Notes under the pieces: model-generated
Seen by the model: only the letters and a program-made list of their open reading frames with translations
What the model was told of the DNA's origin: nothing
Databases searched by the model: none
Assembly (NCBI RefSeq): GCF_008014695.1
Contig: NZ_VOXE01000002.1
Span: forward strand, 663,147 to 727,146
Direction of reading: 5' to 3'
DNA from: Chryseobacterium sp.
GTDB taxonomy: Bacteria; Bacteroidota; Bacteroidia; Flavobacteriales; Weeksellaceae
Length of the DNA stretch: 64,000 nucleotides
Position numbers and translations under genes: made by a program
Shown: one piece after another, positions 44,455 to 52,670 of the stretch
How positions within the stretch are numbered: position 1 is the first letter of the stretch
How the letters are laid out: every line of letters starts with the position of its first letter

Positions 44455-46701
44455 ATGGCAAAGAAGATTAATTATCTCTTAGGGAAAGGTGAAAGATTGA
44501 CTGAACAAATTAAGTATGTGAGTTCCGGAGGCCCAAAGGAATTTCCCTATACTTTTACAGAGTCTAAAAATAGGCTTATACCAATGTTAAATGAGGCCGT
44601 TGTTAAAATGAACGAATTGCCTGCTGAAGCATGTCCTAACGATTATGCTGTTGCGATGATTACTTTAAATCCGGAATTCATCGCGAAATCTTATTTCCCC
44701 ACTGATTTACTGCGGAGTATCGGACTGGAGTCAATCGGTAGTAGAACTAAACAAATTGTACCAAGTAAAAAGAGCAAAGGTAGAAAACCTGAAAAAGCAG
44801 GTACGACCGAGTTGTTCGTATGTGGCACCAGAGGTTCGTTCAATAAATGGCTTAATGAGTTTCCAAATTGGAAAGAGGGTAACAATGCATTAGATCAAAT
44901 TGTTGAAATTGAAGAAATAAGCTTTCCTGAAGCTAAGGCCAAAATCAAAGGAAATCTTTCGAAAGAAGGTAAAACTGTTTTTGAAGTCGTGCTACACATG
45001 AACGAGTCTCTTGCAGAAGCTGTTCATTTACGGAATTTTAAAAATTATCTGCTTGCGCTCGGTGTTGATGTGAATTTTGACCGTAGATTTTACGCAGGTG
45101 GTCTTTGTTTTTTACAGGTTACTGCTTCACCTGATATGGCTGAGAATATTTCAAGATTTACACTAATACGAACAATTAGAAAAATGCCTGAACTTCGTCT
45201 TTTGAAGCCTATTATTAGGTCTGTTGTAAAAAAAGATGTTAAGATTGAAATTCCAGATATTATGTCTCTAGATTCAAGTATAAAAACAGCAATTTTTGAT
45301 GGCGGAATACCCGATGATCATCCTATTGGTAAATGGGTTGATTCTTATGAATTTGAAGGTATGGGAGAGGCGGATGACGATTTATTATTTCATGGTGTTG
45401 GAGTTACTTCAGCGTTTCTTTTTGGTCATATTGATCCATCAAAAGGACTTTCAAGGCCATTTTCAGATGTAGATCATTATAGAATTTTAGAAGATGTTCC
45501 AGGTTCAGACCCATACGAACTCTTTGAAGTGTTAGATCGAATAACAAGTGTACTAAATTCAAATGATTACGATTTCATCAATATTAGCTTAGGACCTCGA
45601 TTACCAATTGAGGACAATGATATTCACGCATGGACTGCAGTTTTAGATGACTATCTGTCGAATGGTAAAACACTAATGACTGTAGCAGTAGGGAATGATG
45701 GTGAAGGTGATATTGAACTTGGTCTTAATAGAATTCAAGTTCCGTCTGACTGTGTAAATGCCTTGTCTATAGGGGCTTGTGACAATAATGGTGTAGGATG
45801 GAATCGAGCTTTATATAGTTCAGTTGGGCCGGGAAGAAGCCCTGGCTTAATAAAACCGGATTTAGTTGATTTTGGAGGAACGACCGAAAAACCGTTTAAT
45901 ATCCTTGCTTCGAATAGTAGTTTGCAGCTAGCGCAAGTTGCTGGTACGAGTTTTTCGGCACCGGCTGTTTTAAGATTAGGTGCAGGTATAAAAGCTCATT
46001 TTGGCACTTCATTAAATTCGTTGGCGATAAAAACTCTTCTAATTCACTGTTCAGAGAGTTCTGATCATTCTATAATTGAGACAGGATGGGGCAGGGTAGC
46101 AAGAAATATTGAAGATATTGTTGTTTGTGATGACAGTATTGTGAGAGTGGTTTTTCAGGGTAAAATATCTGCTTCTAAATTTATGCGATCGCCAATACCT
46201 TTACCGTTGAATACTTTGGAAGGTAAGGTTAATATAAAAGCAACGTTATGTTATGCAACGGCTGTTGATCCCCATCATCCAGATAATTATACTAGGAGTG
46301 GTCTAGAGGTCGTCTTTAGACCGCATGCAGATAAAAGGAATAAGCCAGCTGCTGGTAAACCATTATCGCTTCATGCTAAATCAAAGAGCTTTTTTGGTAA
46401 AACTAAAAAGAATTATCAGTCAGAAGACGAATTGAGAAGAGATGCGTTTAAGTGGGAAAATTGCGTTCACTCCTCTAATAAATTCTTAGGCTCATCACTT
46501 AAAGATCCTGTATTCGATATTCACTACAATGCCAGAATGGAGGGAAGGAACAACAAAAGTAACATAGAGCTAAGTTATGCATTAGTTATCACCGTAGAGG
46601 CTCCAAAAGTTCCTGACTTATATGATCAAGTTGTTAGAAGATACGCAACAAAATTAGAACAGTTTAAACCAGTGATTGAAATTCCATTAAAAATTAAATA
46701 A
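44455..46701 (+). CDS. ietS: Subtilisin-like serine protease (S8) of an IetAS-like defence pair
   Basis: 748 residues, no signal peptide, hence cytoplasmic. About 270 N-terminal residues are unrecognised. The S8 domain then carries the catalytic triad: D282 in AIFDGGIPDD, H313 in LLFHGVGVTSAFLFG and S499 in AGTSFSAP, with the oxyanion Asn in VAVGNDGEGD. A C-terminal about 200-residue beta-rich region follows (KVNIKATLCYATAVDPHHPD). The gene begins 6 bases after the AAA ATPase stop. In IetAS-type systems the protease is the likely toxic effector, released or directed by the ATPase on infection. Intact triad and partner make a functional system likely. Confidence 0.78.
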   Translation: MAKKINYLLGKGERLTEQIKYVSSGGPKEFPYTFTESKNRLIPMLNEAVVKMNELPAEACPNDYAVAMITLNPEFIAKSYFPTDLLRSIGLESIGSRTKQIVPSKKSKGRKPEKAGTTELFVCGTRGSFNKWLNEFPNWKEGNNALDQIVEIEEISFPEAKAKIKGNLSKEGKTVFEVVLHMNESLAEAVHLRNFKNYLLALGVDVNFDRRFYAGGLCFLQVTASPDMAENISRFTLIRTIRKMPELRLLKPIIRSVVKKDVKIEIPDIMSLDSSIKTAIFDGGIPDDHPIGKWVDSYEFEGMGEADDDLLFHGVGVTSAFLFGHIDPSKGLSRPFSDVDHYRILEDVPGSDPYELFEVLDRITSVLNSNDYDFINISLGPRLPIEDNDIHAWTAVLDDYLSNGKTLMTVAVGNDGEGDIELGLNRIQVPSDCVNALSIGACDNNGVGWNRALYSSVGPGRSPGLIKPDLVDFGGTTEKPFNILASNSSLQLAQVAGTSFSAPAVLRLGAGIKAHFGTSLNSLAIKTLLIHCSESSDHSIIETGWGRVARNIEDIVVCDDSIVRVVFQGKISASKFMRSPIPLPLNTLEGKVNIKATLCYATAVDPHHPDNYTRSGLEVVFRPHADKRNKPAAGKPLSLHAKSKSFFGKTKKNYQSEDELRRDAFKWENCVHSSNKFLGSSLKDPVFDIHYNARMEGRNNKSNIELSYALVITVEAPKVPDLYDQVVRRYATKLEQFKPVIEIPLKIK

Positions 46702-47100
46702 TTTAACAATTTTTAAAACATACTGCTTACCTATAATAGTTGTGTGGTCTGCTTTTTCGACAGTTTGTAAATATATGCCAGAGATGCGACCAATCTTTTT
46801 TCATTTGATATTTGCACCTATCACCGAAACGGAATCATGCTCTGCTGAGGAGCAATCTCGGAGAGATACTTGGGCCGGCATAATATAATTTTCAGGAGCA
46901 CTGCTTTCTGTGCTGCTTTTTTCTGAATAATATTTCAGAAGCCAATGCCTTAAAAAACTGCTGTGTTTAAGCCATGCGAAATTCTTAAAACTTTTAACGG
47001 CAAAAAAAACCTCCTTTTATATCGCTTTAAAAGAGGTTGCTTTTTATAAGATTCGTAAACCTAACACGGAAAAATTAGGTTGTTTTAAAGGTTACCCTTG
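46702..47100. other. Intergenic region with two hairpins between convergent defence genes
   Basis: No gene is seen. A small hairpin AGCAC (46897-46901) / GTGCT (46910-46914) is followed by a T-rich tract. The second, stronger hairpin is listed separately as the terminator at 47008-47045. Confidence 0.5.
47008..47045. terminator. Intrinsic terminator hairpin
   Basis: AACCTCCTTTT (47008-47018) pairs with AAAAGAGGTT (47029-47038, one bulge), then GCTTTTTA. Upstream A8 gives the same form in reverse, so it can serve the subtilase gene on the plus strand and the RES gene on the minus strand. Confidence 0.7.
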
Positions 47101-48078
47101 TTAGATGTTGTAATATTTTTCGTGAAGTTCAATTGCTAATTTTAATTCTGCTTCTAAATCGTAAATTATTGTATTTTGTTCAAAATCGAAATTACTAGTC
47201 GTTATAATCATTGGCGATACTTTAACCAGGTCTTCTGTCAAAACATTACTGGTGTCATAGTGCGTTTCTACAATATCATAAACAGTAATTTTGTTTAACT
47301 GCAATTTATCAAATACATAATCATTAAATATGGCTAAATTTGTCAAACCATACTCCATTCTTACACTTGGGTAACAAACTGCATCTATTTTAAAGCCATT
47401 ATTGTCAGGTTTTTGCTGTATAAGTCTTGACGAATAATTCGCAGAAAATAGATAGTTCTGTTTTTCATCGTCAGAAACCTTTTTCATATACTGCTCTGTT
47501 AAGAATAATATTAACTCATCAAATACGTCAACAAGTTCAGGGTTTATTTCCTTTTTAGATTGAAGCCAAGCATTATAAGCACCTACACTTTCCTGATTTG
47601 TTGTAGCAAGTGTCGGATGAAAAATATAGTGCGTATTAAGTTTTTCTCCTGGTTTTATTTCCCATTCACTAACGGTTATTAAATCGCCAGCTTCAGGCCT
47701 TGTTTCCCAAATAGCAGTTTTGAAATCTAAAGCGGAATAGAAAACGCTTTCTCCATTTAAATTACATCTTCCGTGATTAGATTTACCAACAGGTGGTCCA
47801 ACCAAATCTGTAACTTTTTGAAGTTTTACTTTTTGTCCTCCATAGAGATATTTATTATTTGTTACTCTAAAAAGTTTAGTTGGATATGTGTCTGCAAAAA
47901 GTGTAAAAATGACATTCTGAAATTTAATAAATTCGGCTTTTAAGTTGTCAAATTCTTGTTCAGTCAGTTTATGAAGTCCATTGTCACTTAACTTCCTAAA
48001 ATAGTCAAGTTTTTCCTTGACATCTTTTGCTGAATTGTATTTATGGATTTTGTAGTCAATGACAATTTGTTCTATCAT
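47101..48078 (-). CDS. RES domain-containing protein (candidate NAD+-degrading toxin)
   Basis: 325 residues. The RES signatures are visible in the middle: Arg in KLFRVTNN, then HGRCNLNGESVFYSALDF and TAIWETRP with the conserved Arg/Tyr/Glu set of RES toxins. RES toxins phosphorolyse or hydrolyse NAD+. Usual RES toxins are 150-230 residues and follow a dedicated Xre-like antitoxin in the same operon. This protein has an extra about 65 N-terminal residues and a long C-terminal part, and no antitoxin gene directly upstream. The nearest Xre gene (48734-48985, same strand) is separated by three small plus-strand genes. AT-rich, foreign-looking composition. Confidence 0.75.
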   Translation of the reverse strand: MIEQIVIDYKIHKYNSAKDVKEKLDYFRKLSDNGLHKLTEQEFDNLKAEFIKFQNVIFTLFADTYPTKLFRVTNNKYLYGGQKVKLQKVTDLVGPPVGKSNHGRCNLNGESVFYSALDFKTAIWETRPEAGDLITVSEWEIKPGEKLNTHYIFHPTLATTNQESVGAYNAWLQSKKEINPELVDVFDELILFLTEQYMKKVSDDEKQNYLFSANYSSRLIQQKPDNNGFKIDAVCYPSVRMEYGLTNLAIFNDYVFDKLQLNKITVYDIVETHYDTSNVLTEDLVKVSPMIITTSNFDFEQNTIIYDLEAELKLAIELHEKYYNI

Positions 48079-48176
48079 AAAGTCTATTTAATTACGCATA
48101 ACATTATAAATATACGTATTGCGCTAATACAACTTATATTGTGTTGCTGATAACTGAATAAATATTTTTCAATACA

Positions 48177-48353
48177 ATGATTATCAGATCAAAAATTCTG
48201 CTGGAGAAAAATAACGAGAAAGATCCTTTCGCCAGAAGACCAATAATGAATGAATTGAGTTTTAAATTACTTGCCCAGAATATTACGTGTGCTGAAACAA
48301 ATCTATATTACAAACTGATAAAATCTTATATTTATTCAAATTATTTTCAATGA
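48177..48353 (+). CDS. Small hypothetical protein 1 of a three-gene cluster
   Basis: 58 residues, helical and basic at the start (MIIRSKILLEKNNEKDPFARR), no membrane segment. Its stop overlaps the next start as ATGA (48350-48353), which supports real translation-coupled genes. Unrecognised. Confidence 0.4.
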   Translation: MIIRSKILLEKNNEKDPFARRPIMNELSFKLLAQNITCAETNLYYKLIKSYIYSNYFQ

Positions 48354-48499
48354 AAACCCTAAAAATCTACAACATCATTGCAATAATTTTATTGTTTATT
48401 TTAGCAGTATGGGTAAGAGAACTCCGAAGAGAATTGCATGAGACAAATGTCTTATTGGAGCAATGTTCTGGAAGATATTATAAGGAGATAAACAAATAA
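48350..48499 (+). CDS. Small hypothetical membrane protein 2 of a three-gene cluster
   Basis: 49 residues with one transmembrane helix (YNIIAIILLFILAVWV) and a charged cytoplasmic tail (RELRRELHETNVLLEQC). It is coupled to the preceding gene by ATGA and followed 9 bases later by the third gene. Such tiny single-pass proteins occur among toxins and phage-related genes, but no family is recognised. Confidence 0.4.
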   Translation: MKTLKIYNIIAIILLFILAVWVRELRRELHETNVLLEQCSGRYYKEINK

Positions 48500-48508
48500 G
48501 TCTGTTCC

Positions 48509-48727
48509 GTGATGCAGAAGAAATTGCCTTTCTATGAATTTACATTGCTGCCAGATAGCGAGCAGTTTGCTTTGGTATTTTTAGAAGGAGAGTTTAAAAG
48601 CTGCAAAGAATTAGGTAGTCGTATATATTGCTTGTATAAGCTCTACAGTTTTTTTGTAGAAATCGAATATGATATTAGTTCCAATAAAATTGTAGGGAAG
48701 ATAGCTTTTCAAAAAAGTAATAGCTAA
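48509..48727 (+). CDS. Small hypothetical protein 3 of a three-gene cluster
   Basis: 72 residues, soluble, beginning MMQKKLPFYEFTLLPDSEQF and beta-rich afterwards (FALVFLEGEFKSCKEL, FFVEIEYDISSNKIVGKIAF). No motif is recognised. It is convergent with the Xre regulator gene, whose stop lies 6 bases beyond its own. Confidence 0.45.
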   Translation: MMQKKLPFYEFTLLPDSEQFALVFLEGEFKSCKELGSRIYCLYKLYSFFVEIEYDISSNKIVGKIAFQKSNS

Positions 48728-48733
48728 GAAGGT

Positions 48734-48985
48734 TTATAATGAATTCTCATTTTGATCTATATCAAAATTAACCAAATCCCTCGGTTTTTTACCTAACCCC
48801 TTTGCTAAATCTATTAACGTAGTGAAAGATAAGTTTCTCTTTCCGTTCTCAATATCACTTACTGTGCCTTTAGTTATATAGTCACTATTATTAACTACAT
48901 CGTCCTGGCTGAGGTTTGCCCTAACTCTCAAATTTCTTACGTGCTCCCCGAATTGTTTTAAAAGTTTATTTTTAGACGTGTCCAT
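48734..48985 (-). CDS. Xre-family helix-turn-helix regulator
   Basis: 83 residues from the chosen ATG at 48985 (MDTSKNKLLKQFGEHVRNLR); an ATG at 49003 would add six residues. A single HTH_3 domain fills the protein: LRVRANLSQDDVVNNS, then KGTVSDIENGKRNLSFTTLIDLAKGL, a standard Cro/CI-type fold. It should repress its own promoter. A perfect 26-bp palindrome lies 22 bases upstream of the longer start and is the obvious operator. No partner toxin is directly cotranscribed. It could regulate the neighbouring RES gene, the small-gene cluster or the RNA encoded on the other side. Confidence 0.85.
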   Translation of the reverse strand: MDTSKNKLLKQFGEHVRNLRVRANLSQDDVVNNSDYITKGTVSDIENGKRNLSFTTLIDLAKGLGKKPRDLVNFDIDQNENSL

Positions 48986-49025
48986 ATGTGTTGCTTTATA
49001 CAAAGGGCGCTATTCTTAGAAAAAA

Positions 49026-49051
49026 TATTGTTACAAGTACTTGTAACAATA
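49026..49051. promoter_or_regulatory. Perfect 26-bp palindrome, probable Xre operator
   Basis: TATTGTTACAAGT and its exact inverse ACTTGTAACAATA meet at a central GTAC. It lies between the Xre gene (minus strand) and the structured RNA candidate (plus strand), so it may control both. Confidence 0.7.
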
Positions 49052-49094
49052 AAATATTTTTTTTATATTTGTAATAAGATTATATTCAAAGATG

Positions 49095-49102
49095 TAATTT
49101 TG
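49095..49102 (+). promoter_or_regulatory. Candidate promoter of the structured RNA
   Basis: TAATTTTG fits the TAnnTTTG -7 box, with TTTG at 49068-49071 as a -33 element 23 bases upstream. Transcription would start near 49108, about 35 bases before the long hairpin. Confidence 0.45.
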
Positions 49103-49143
49103 CGACACTTCAATTAATAATAGAAGCATTCGCTTAGAATCTC

Positions 49144-49251
49144 GCTATTGAAAACTGGTAATTTTTAGCACACGAGAGGATAAGTTGAAGGCTCACGACC
49201 TAGGCGTGGGCTCTCTTATCTGTGTGCACGGTATACCAGTACCTCAATAGC
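49144..49251 (+). ncRNA. Rod-shaped structured RNA candidate
   Basis: Five nested helices in order: GCTATTG/CAATAGC (49144, 49245), ACTGGTA/TACCAGT (49154, 49234), GCACAC/GTGTGC (49168, 49222), GATAAG/CTTATC (49179, 49215) and GGCTCACG/CGTGGGCT (49190, 49205; two G-U pairs), capped by ACCTAGG. Asymmetric internal loops interrupt the rod. G-U pairs suggest an RNA on the plus strand, and a candidate promoter lies at 49095. A second hairpin follows at 49262-49298. The single long interrupted stem recalls 6S RNA, which would be a regulatory RNA binding RNA polymerase, but I cannot assign a family; a mobile-element end is the alternative. Confidence 0.55.
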
Positions 49252-49261
49252 AGATATTGTA

Positions 49262-49298
49262 GAGTTCCACGCCGTTTTATATCCGGCATTCTCAACTC
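49262..49298. other. Hairpin downstream of the structured RNA
   Basis: GAGTT...AACTC encloses GCCG...CGGC with TTTTATATC in the loop. It has no T tract after it, so it is not a classical terminator. The rest up to 49668 carries a REP-like repeat and a run of degenerate GAATCCCG/GAACCTCG units (49590-49650). Confidence 0.45.
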
Positions 49299-49545
49299 CC
49301 TAAGCCCCGCTTTTATCAAAAGTATTTGATGACACTTACAGTGGGGTGCACAGCCACTGCGGCCTTCCGGCTTTCACGGGACTTATTTTTCATTCATATT
49401 AATTTTTTTGTAGCAGGTCAGGGGAGTCCCGTTTTACCGTGCCTTCCCCCCTGTGCAAAAAAATCCCATGAATGCAGAAAAGGAGCATTCAGTCACCGCC
49501 CCACGGTGCACTGCACACGCTCTGTATCGATAACCCATCACGAAC

Positions 49546-49582
49546 CGCCATTGCGAGGAGGCGCACGCCGACGAAGCAATCC
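49546..49582. repeat. REP-like palindromic repeat, copy 4
   Basis: CCATTGCGAGGAGGCGC followed by ACGCCGACGAAGCAATCC: a good consensus copy, just upstream of the susC-like gene. Confidence 0.75.
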
Positions 49583-49668
49583 TGAAACGAACCGCGAACC
49601 CCGAATCCCGAACCTCGAATCTCGGATCCCGGATCTCGAACCTCGGCTCGTGTCTAACCAAAAAAACT

Positions 49669-52659
49669 ATGAAACTAAATCAACATTTAACCATTCCAAT
49701 CATTCTGCTCCTCTGCTCGCAGGCCCACGCCCAAACCCGCACGGTCTCCGGCACGGTGACCGCAGACGGCAGGCCTCTTGCCGGCGTCACGGTCTCCGAA
49801 GAGGGCAGGGACGAGGCCGCCGTTACCGGCGTCTCAGGAACTTATCAGCTCACCGTCCAGAACGACAATCCCGTCCTTCTGTTTCGCCACCCAAACTTCG
49901 GCGAAAGGCGCGAAGAGATCGGCGACCAAATCGTCTTTGACCTTTCCCTCGAGGAGAAGGTAAGCGAGATCAAGGAGGTGGTCCTCAACGCCGGCTACTA
50001 TGAAGTAAAAGCCAAAGAAAGCACGGGCAGCATCTCAAAGGTCACCGCAAAGGACATTGAGAACCAGCCCGTCACCAATGTCCTCTCCGCCGTGCAGGGC
50101 AGGATGGCGGGGGTGAACATCACCCAGAACTCCGGTACCGCAGGTTCCGGGTACGACATCCAGATCCGCGGCCGCAACAGCCTGCGCACCCTCACCAATT
50201 CCGGCATGGACGGCAACACGCCGCTCTATGTCATCGACGGGGTCGTGCTCGGCGCGGAAATGACCTCCCTCTTTTCCGGCACGGTGCTCCCTTTGCGCAG
50301 CATCAGCCCGCTCAATGCCGTGAACCCGAACGATATCGAGAGCATCGAGATCCTGAAGGATGCCGATGCCACGGCTATCTACGGTTCCCGCGGGGCAAAC
50401 GGCGTGGTGCTCATCACGACAAAGAAAAGCCGGAAAGCAGGGCTGGAGGTCACGCTCAATACGTCCTACGCGCTGAGCACAGTAGCTTCCAAGATGAAGC
50501 TCCTCTCCACGGAGGAATACCTCGGCATGCGACGCCAGGCCTATGCCAATGACGGCGTTACCGCCTATCCGGCAACCGCCTACGATGTGAACGGTGCCTG
50601 GGACCAAAACCGGTATACCGACTGGCAGAAGGTGCTGATCGGAAATACGGCCGCTGCCTCAGACATTCAGCTCTCCCTGAAAGGCGGCAGCGCCGGTACG
50701 CGCTTCCTGATCAGCCTTGCCCACAAAGAGCAGGGCACGGTGCTCGGGCAGGACTACAGGTATACGGTGAACACAATGGCCGCGAACCTGACCCACCGTT
50801 CGGAGGATAGGAAGTTCACCCTGAACTTCACGAACATGCTCTCGGGCACCAAAAACAATGTGGTCACCGAGGACGTCACCGCCAAAGCCCTGCTCCTCTC
50901 CCCGAATGCCCCCGCGCTGTATAAAGAGGACAGCAGCCTGAACTGGGACCGCTTCGCCAATCCCGTGGCCATCTACAACACGAATTACCTCAATGAGAAC
51001 CTTCAGACCGTCAACAGCCTGAACATTTCCTGGGAATTCCTCCAAGGTCTGCGGCTTAAACTCAGCGGCGGGGTGAACTATCAGGACTTCGAGGAATGGT
51101 CCCTGCGGCCCAACACGATCTACAACCCGGCCTTTGTTACCGGCCAGTCCAGCGCCTATTCCTCTTCCTCCTTAAACACCCAGCGCCGCTTTTCCCTTAT
51201 GGCCGAACCGCAGCTGCAGTGGAATTACACGCGCGCCATCCACAGACTGGAGATCCTGCTCGGCGGTACCTTCCAGAGCGATGCCGGAAAGCAGTCTTCC
51301 ATGAAAGGCACCGGCTTTGAGACCAATGCCTTCATTCAGAACATCGGTGCCGCCAAGACGAAGACGGTCTCCGACGAGATCCGGTCCGAATACCGCTATG
51401 CAGCTGCTTTTGCACGCGTCAACTGGCAGTATGCCCACAAGTACATCCTGAACCTTAGCGGCAGGCGCGACGGCTCCAGCCGCTTCGGCCCCGACAATCG
51501 CTTCGCGGACTTCGGTGCCGTGGGCGCAGCCTGGCTATTCTCCAAAGAACCCATGCTGGCAGAAAACCGATGGCTGAGCTTCGGGAAGCTCCGGGCCAGT
51601 TACGGCTCTGCGGGCAGCGACAATATCGGCGATTACCAGTACCTCGACACCTATTCAGTGGCCAACCTGATCTACAACGGCGTTACGGGCATCATCCCCT
51701 CGCGGCTCTATAATCCTGCTTTCAGCTGGGAAAAGACCGTGAAGCTCGAAGCCGCCCTTGAGCTGGGCTTCCTCAAGGACCGCCTGAACCTGACGGCGGC
51801 CTGGTACCGCAACCGCTCCTCGAACCAGCTCGTGGGCTACCAGCTGCCGGGCATGACCGGCTTCACGTCGGTCCTGGCAAACCTTGATGCCACGGTGGAA
51901 AATACCGGAATTGAGATAGAACTCTCCGGCACTCCGGTAAGCACCGGCAGCCTTAAATGGAACACCGCCTTTAATCTCACCGTACCCAGAAGCAAACTAC
52001 TGGCTTTCCCGGGTCTGGAAGGCTCCACTTATGCGAACTACTTCGTCGTGGGGGAACCCACGAACCTGATCAAGCTCTACCGGCTGGAGGGCATCGATCC
52101 GGCCACAGGCCTTTACCGCTTCACCGATTTCAACGGCGACGGGAAGATCACCGCGCCGGAGGACACGAAGGTCTCGGAGCACCTTGGCCCCCGTTTCTTC
52201 GGCGGCTGGAGCAACACCCTGGAATACCGGCAGTGGAACCTCGCGGTGCTGCTTCAGGGCGTCAGCCAGAAAAGCCTGAACTACAACTATACGATGCCGG
52301 TTCCGGGCGGCATGTTCAACCAGCCCGTGGAAGTACTCGACGTATGGTCCGCAGCAAACCCGGGCGGCACTTATATGCCTTACACAGCTGGTGGCAACGC
52401 CGCAGCCAATACGGCCCACAACAACTTCAGGAACAGTACCGCGGCGGTCTCCGACGGCTCATACCTGCGCCTGAAGAACATCCAGCTCACCTACCGCCTG
52501 CCGGTGCAGCACCGCTATCTTTCCCAGGTCAGCATCTATGTGCAGGGCCAGAACCTCTTGACGTGGACGAAATACTACGGTCCCGATCCTGAATTCTCGG
52601 TGAGCGGCTACCTGCCGCCCCTGAAAACCGTTGCCTTCGGAACAGAGTTTAACTTTTAA
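49669..52659 (+). CDS. SusC/RagA family TonB-linked outer-membrane receptor
   Basis: 996 residues. A signal peptide (ends SQAHAQ) precedes a carboxypeptidase-regulatory-like domain (VSGTVTADGRPLAGVTV, about 25-95), then the plug (VLSAVQGRMAGVNI, IQIRGRNSLR, PLYVIDGVVLG, LKDADATAIYGSRGANGVVL) and a 22-strand barrel ending in aromatic EFNF. It imports oligomers across the outer membrane using TonB energy, with the SusD-like lipoprotein encoded 11 bases downstream as lid. The third gene of the group is a secreted S9 peptidase, so the substrate is probably peptide rather than glycan. The gene is unusually GC-rich for the window. Confidence 0.93.
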   Translation: MKLNQHLTIPIILLLCSQAHAQTRTVSGTVTADGRPLAGVTVSEEGRDEAAVTGVSGTYQLTVQNDNPVLLFRHPNFGERREEIGDQIVFDLSLEEKVSEIKEVVLNAGYYEVKAKESTGSISKVTAKDIENQPVTNVLSAVQGRMAGVNITQNSGTAGSGYDIQIRGRNSLRTLTNSGMDGNTPLYVIDGVVLGAEMTSLFSGTVLPLRSISPLNAVNPNDIESIEILKDADATAIYGSRGANGVVLITTKKSRKAGLEVTLNTSYALSTVASKMKLLSTEEYLGMRRQAYANDGVTAYPATAYDVNGAWDQNRYTDWQKVLIGNTAAASDIQLSLKGGSAGTRFLISLAHKEQGTVLGQDYRYTVNTMAANLTHRSEDRKFTLNFTNMLSGTKNNVVTEDVTAKALLLSPNAPALYKEDSSLNWDRFANPVAIYNTNYLNENLQTVNSLNISWEFLQGLRLKLSGGVNYQDFEEWSLRPNTIYNPAFVTGQSSAYSSSSLNTQRRFSLMAEPQLQWNYTRAIHRLEILLGGTFQSDAGKQSSMKGTGFETNAFIQNIGAAKTKTVSDEIRSEYRYAAAFARVNWQYAHKYILNLSGRRDGSSRFGPDNRFADFGAVGAAWLFSKEPMLAENRWLSFGKLRASYGSAGSDNIGDYQYLDTYSVANLIYNGVTGIIPSRLYNPAFSWEKTVKLEAALELGFLKDRLNLTAAWYRNRSSNQLVGYQLPGMTGFTSVLANLDATVENTGIEIELSGTPVSTGSLKWNTAFNLTVPRSKLLAFPGLEGSTYANYFVVGEPTNLIKLYRLEGIDPATGLYRFTDFNGDGKITAPEDTKVSEHLGPRFFGGWSNTLEYRQWNLAVLLQGVSQKSLNYNYTMPVPGGMFNQPVEVLDVWSAANPGGTYMPYTAGGNAAANTAHNNFRNSTAAVSDGSYLRLKNIQLTYRLPVQHRYLSQVSIYVQGQNLLTWTKYYGPDPEFSVSGYLPPLKTVAFGTEFNF

Positions 52660-52670
52660 AAAAAATAGTG

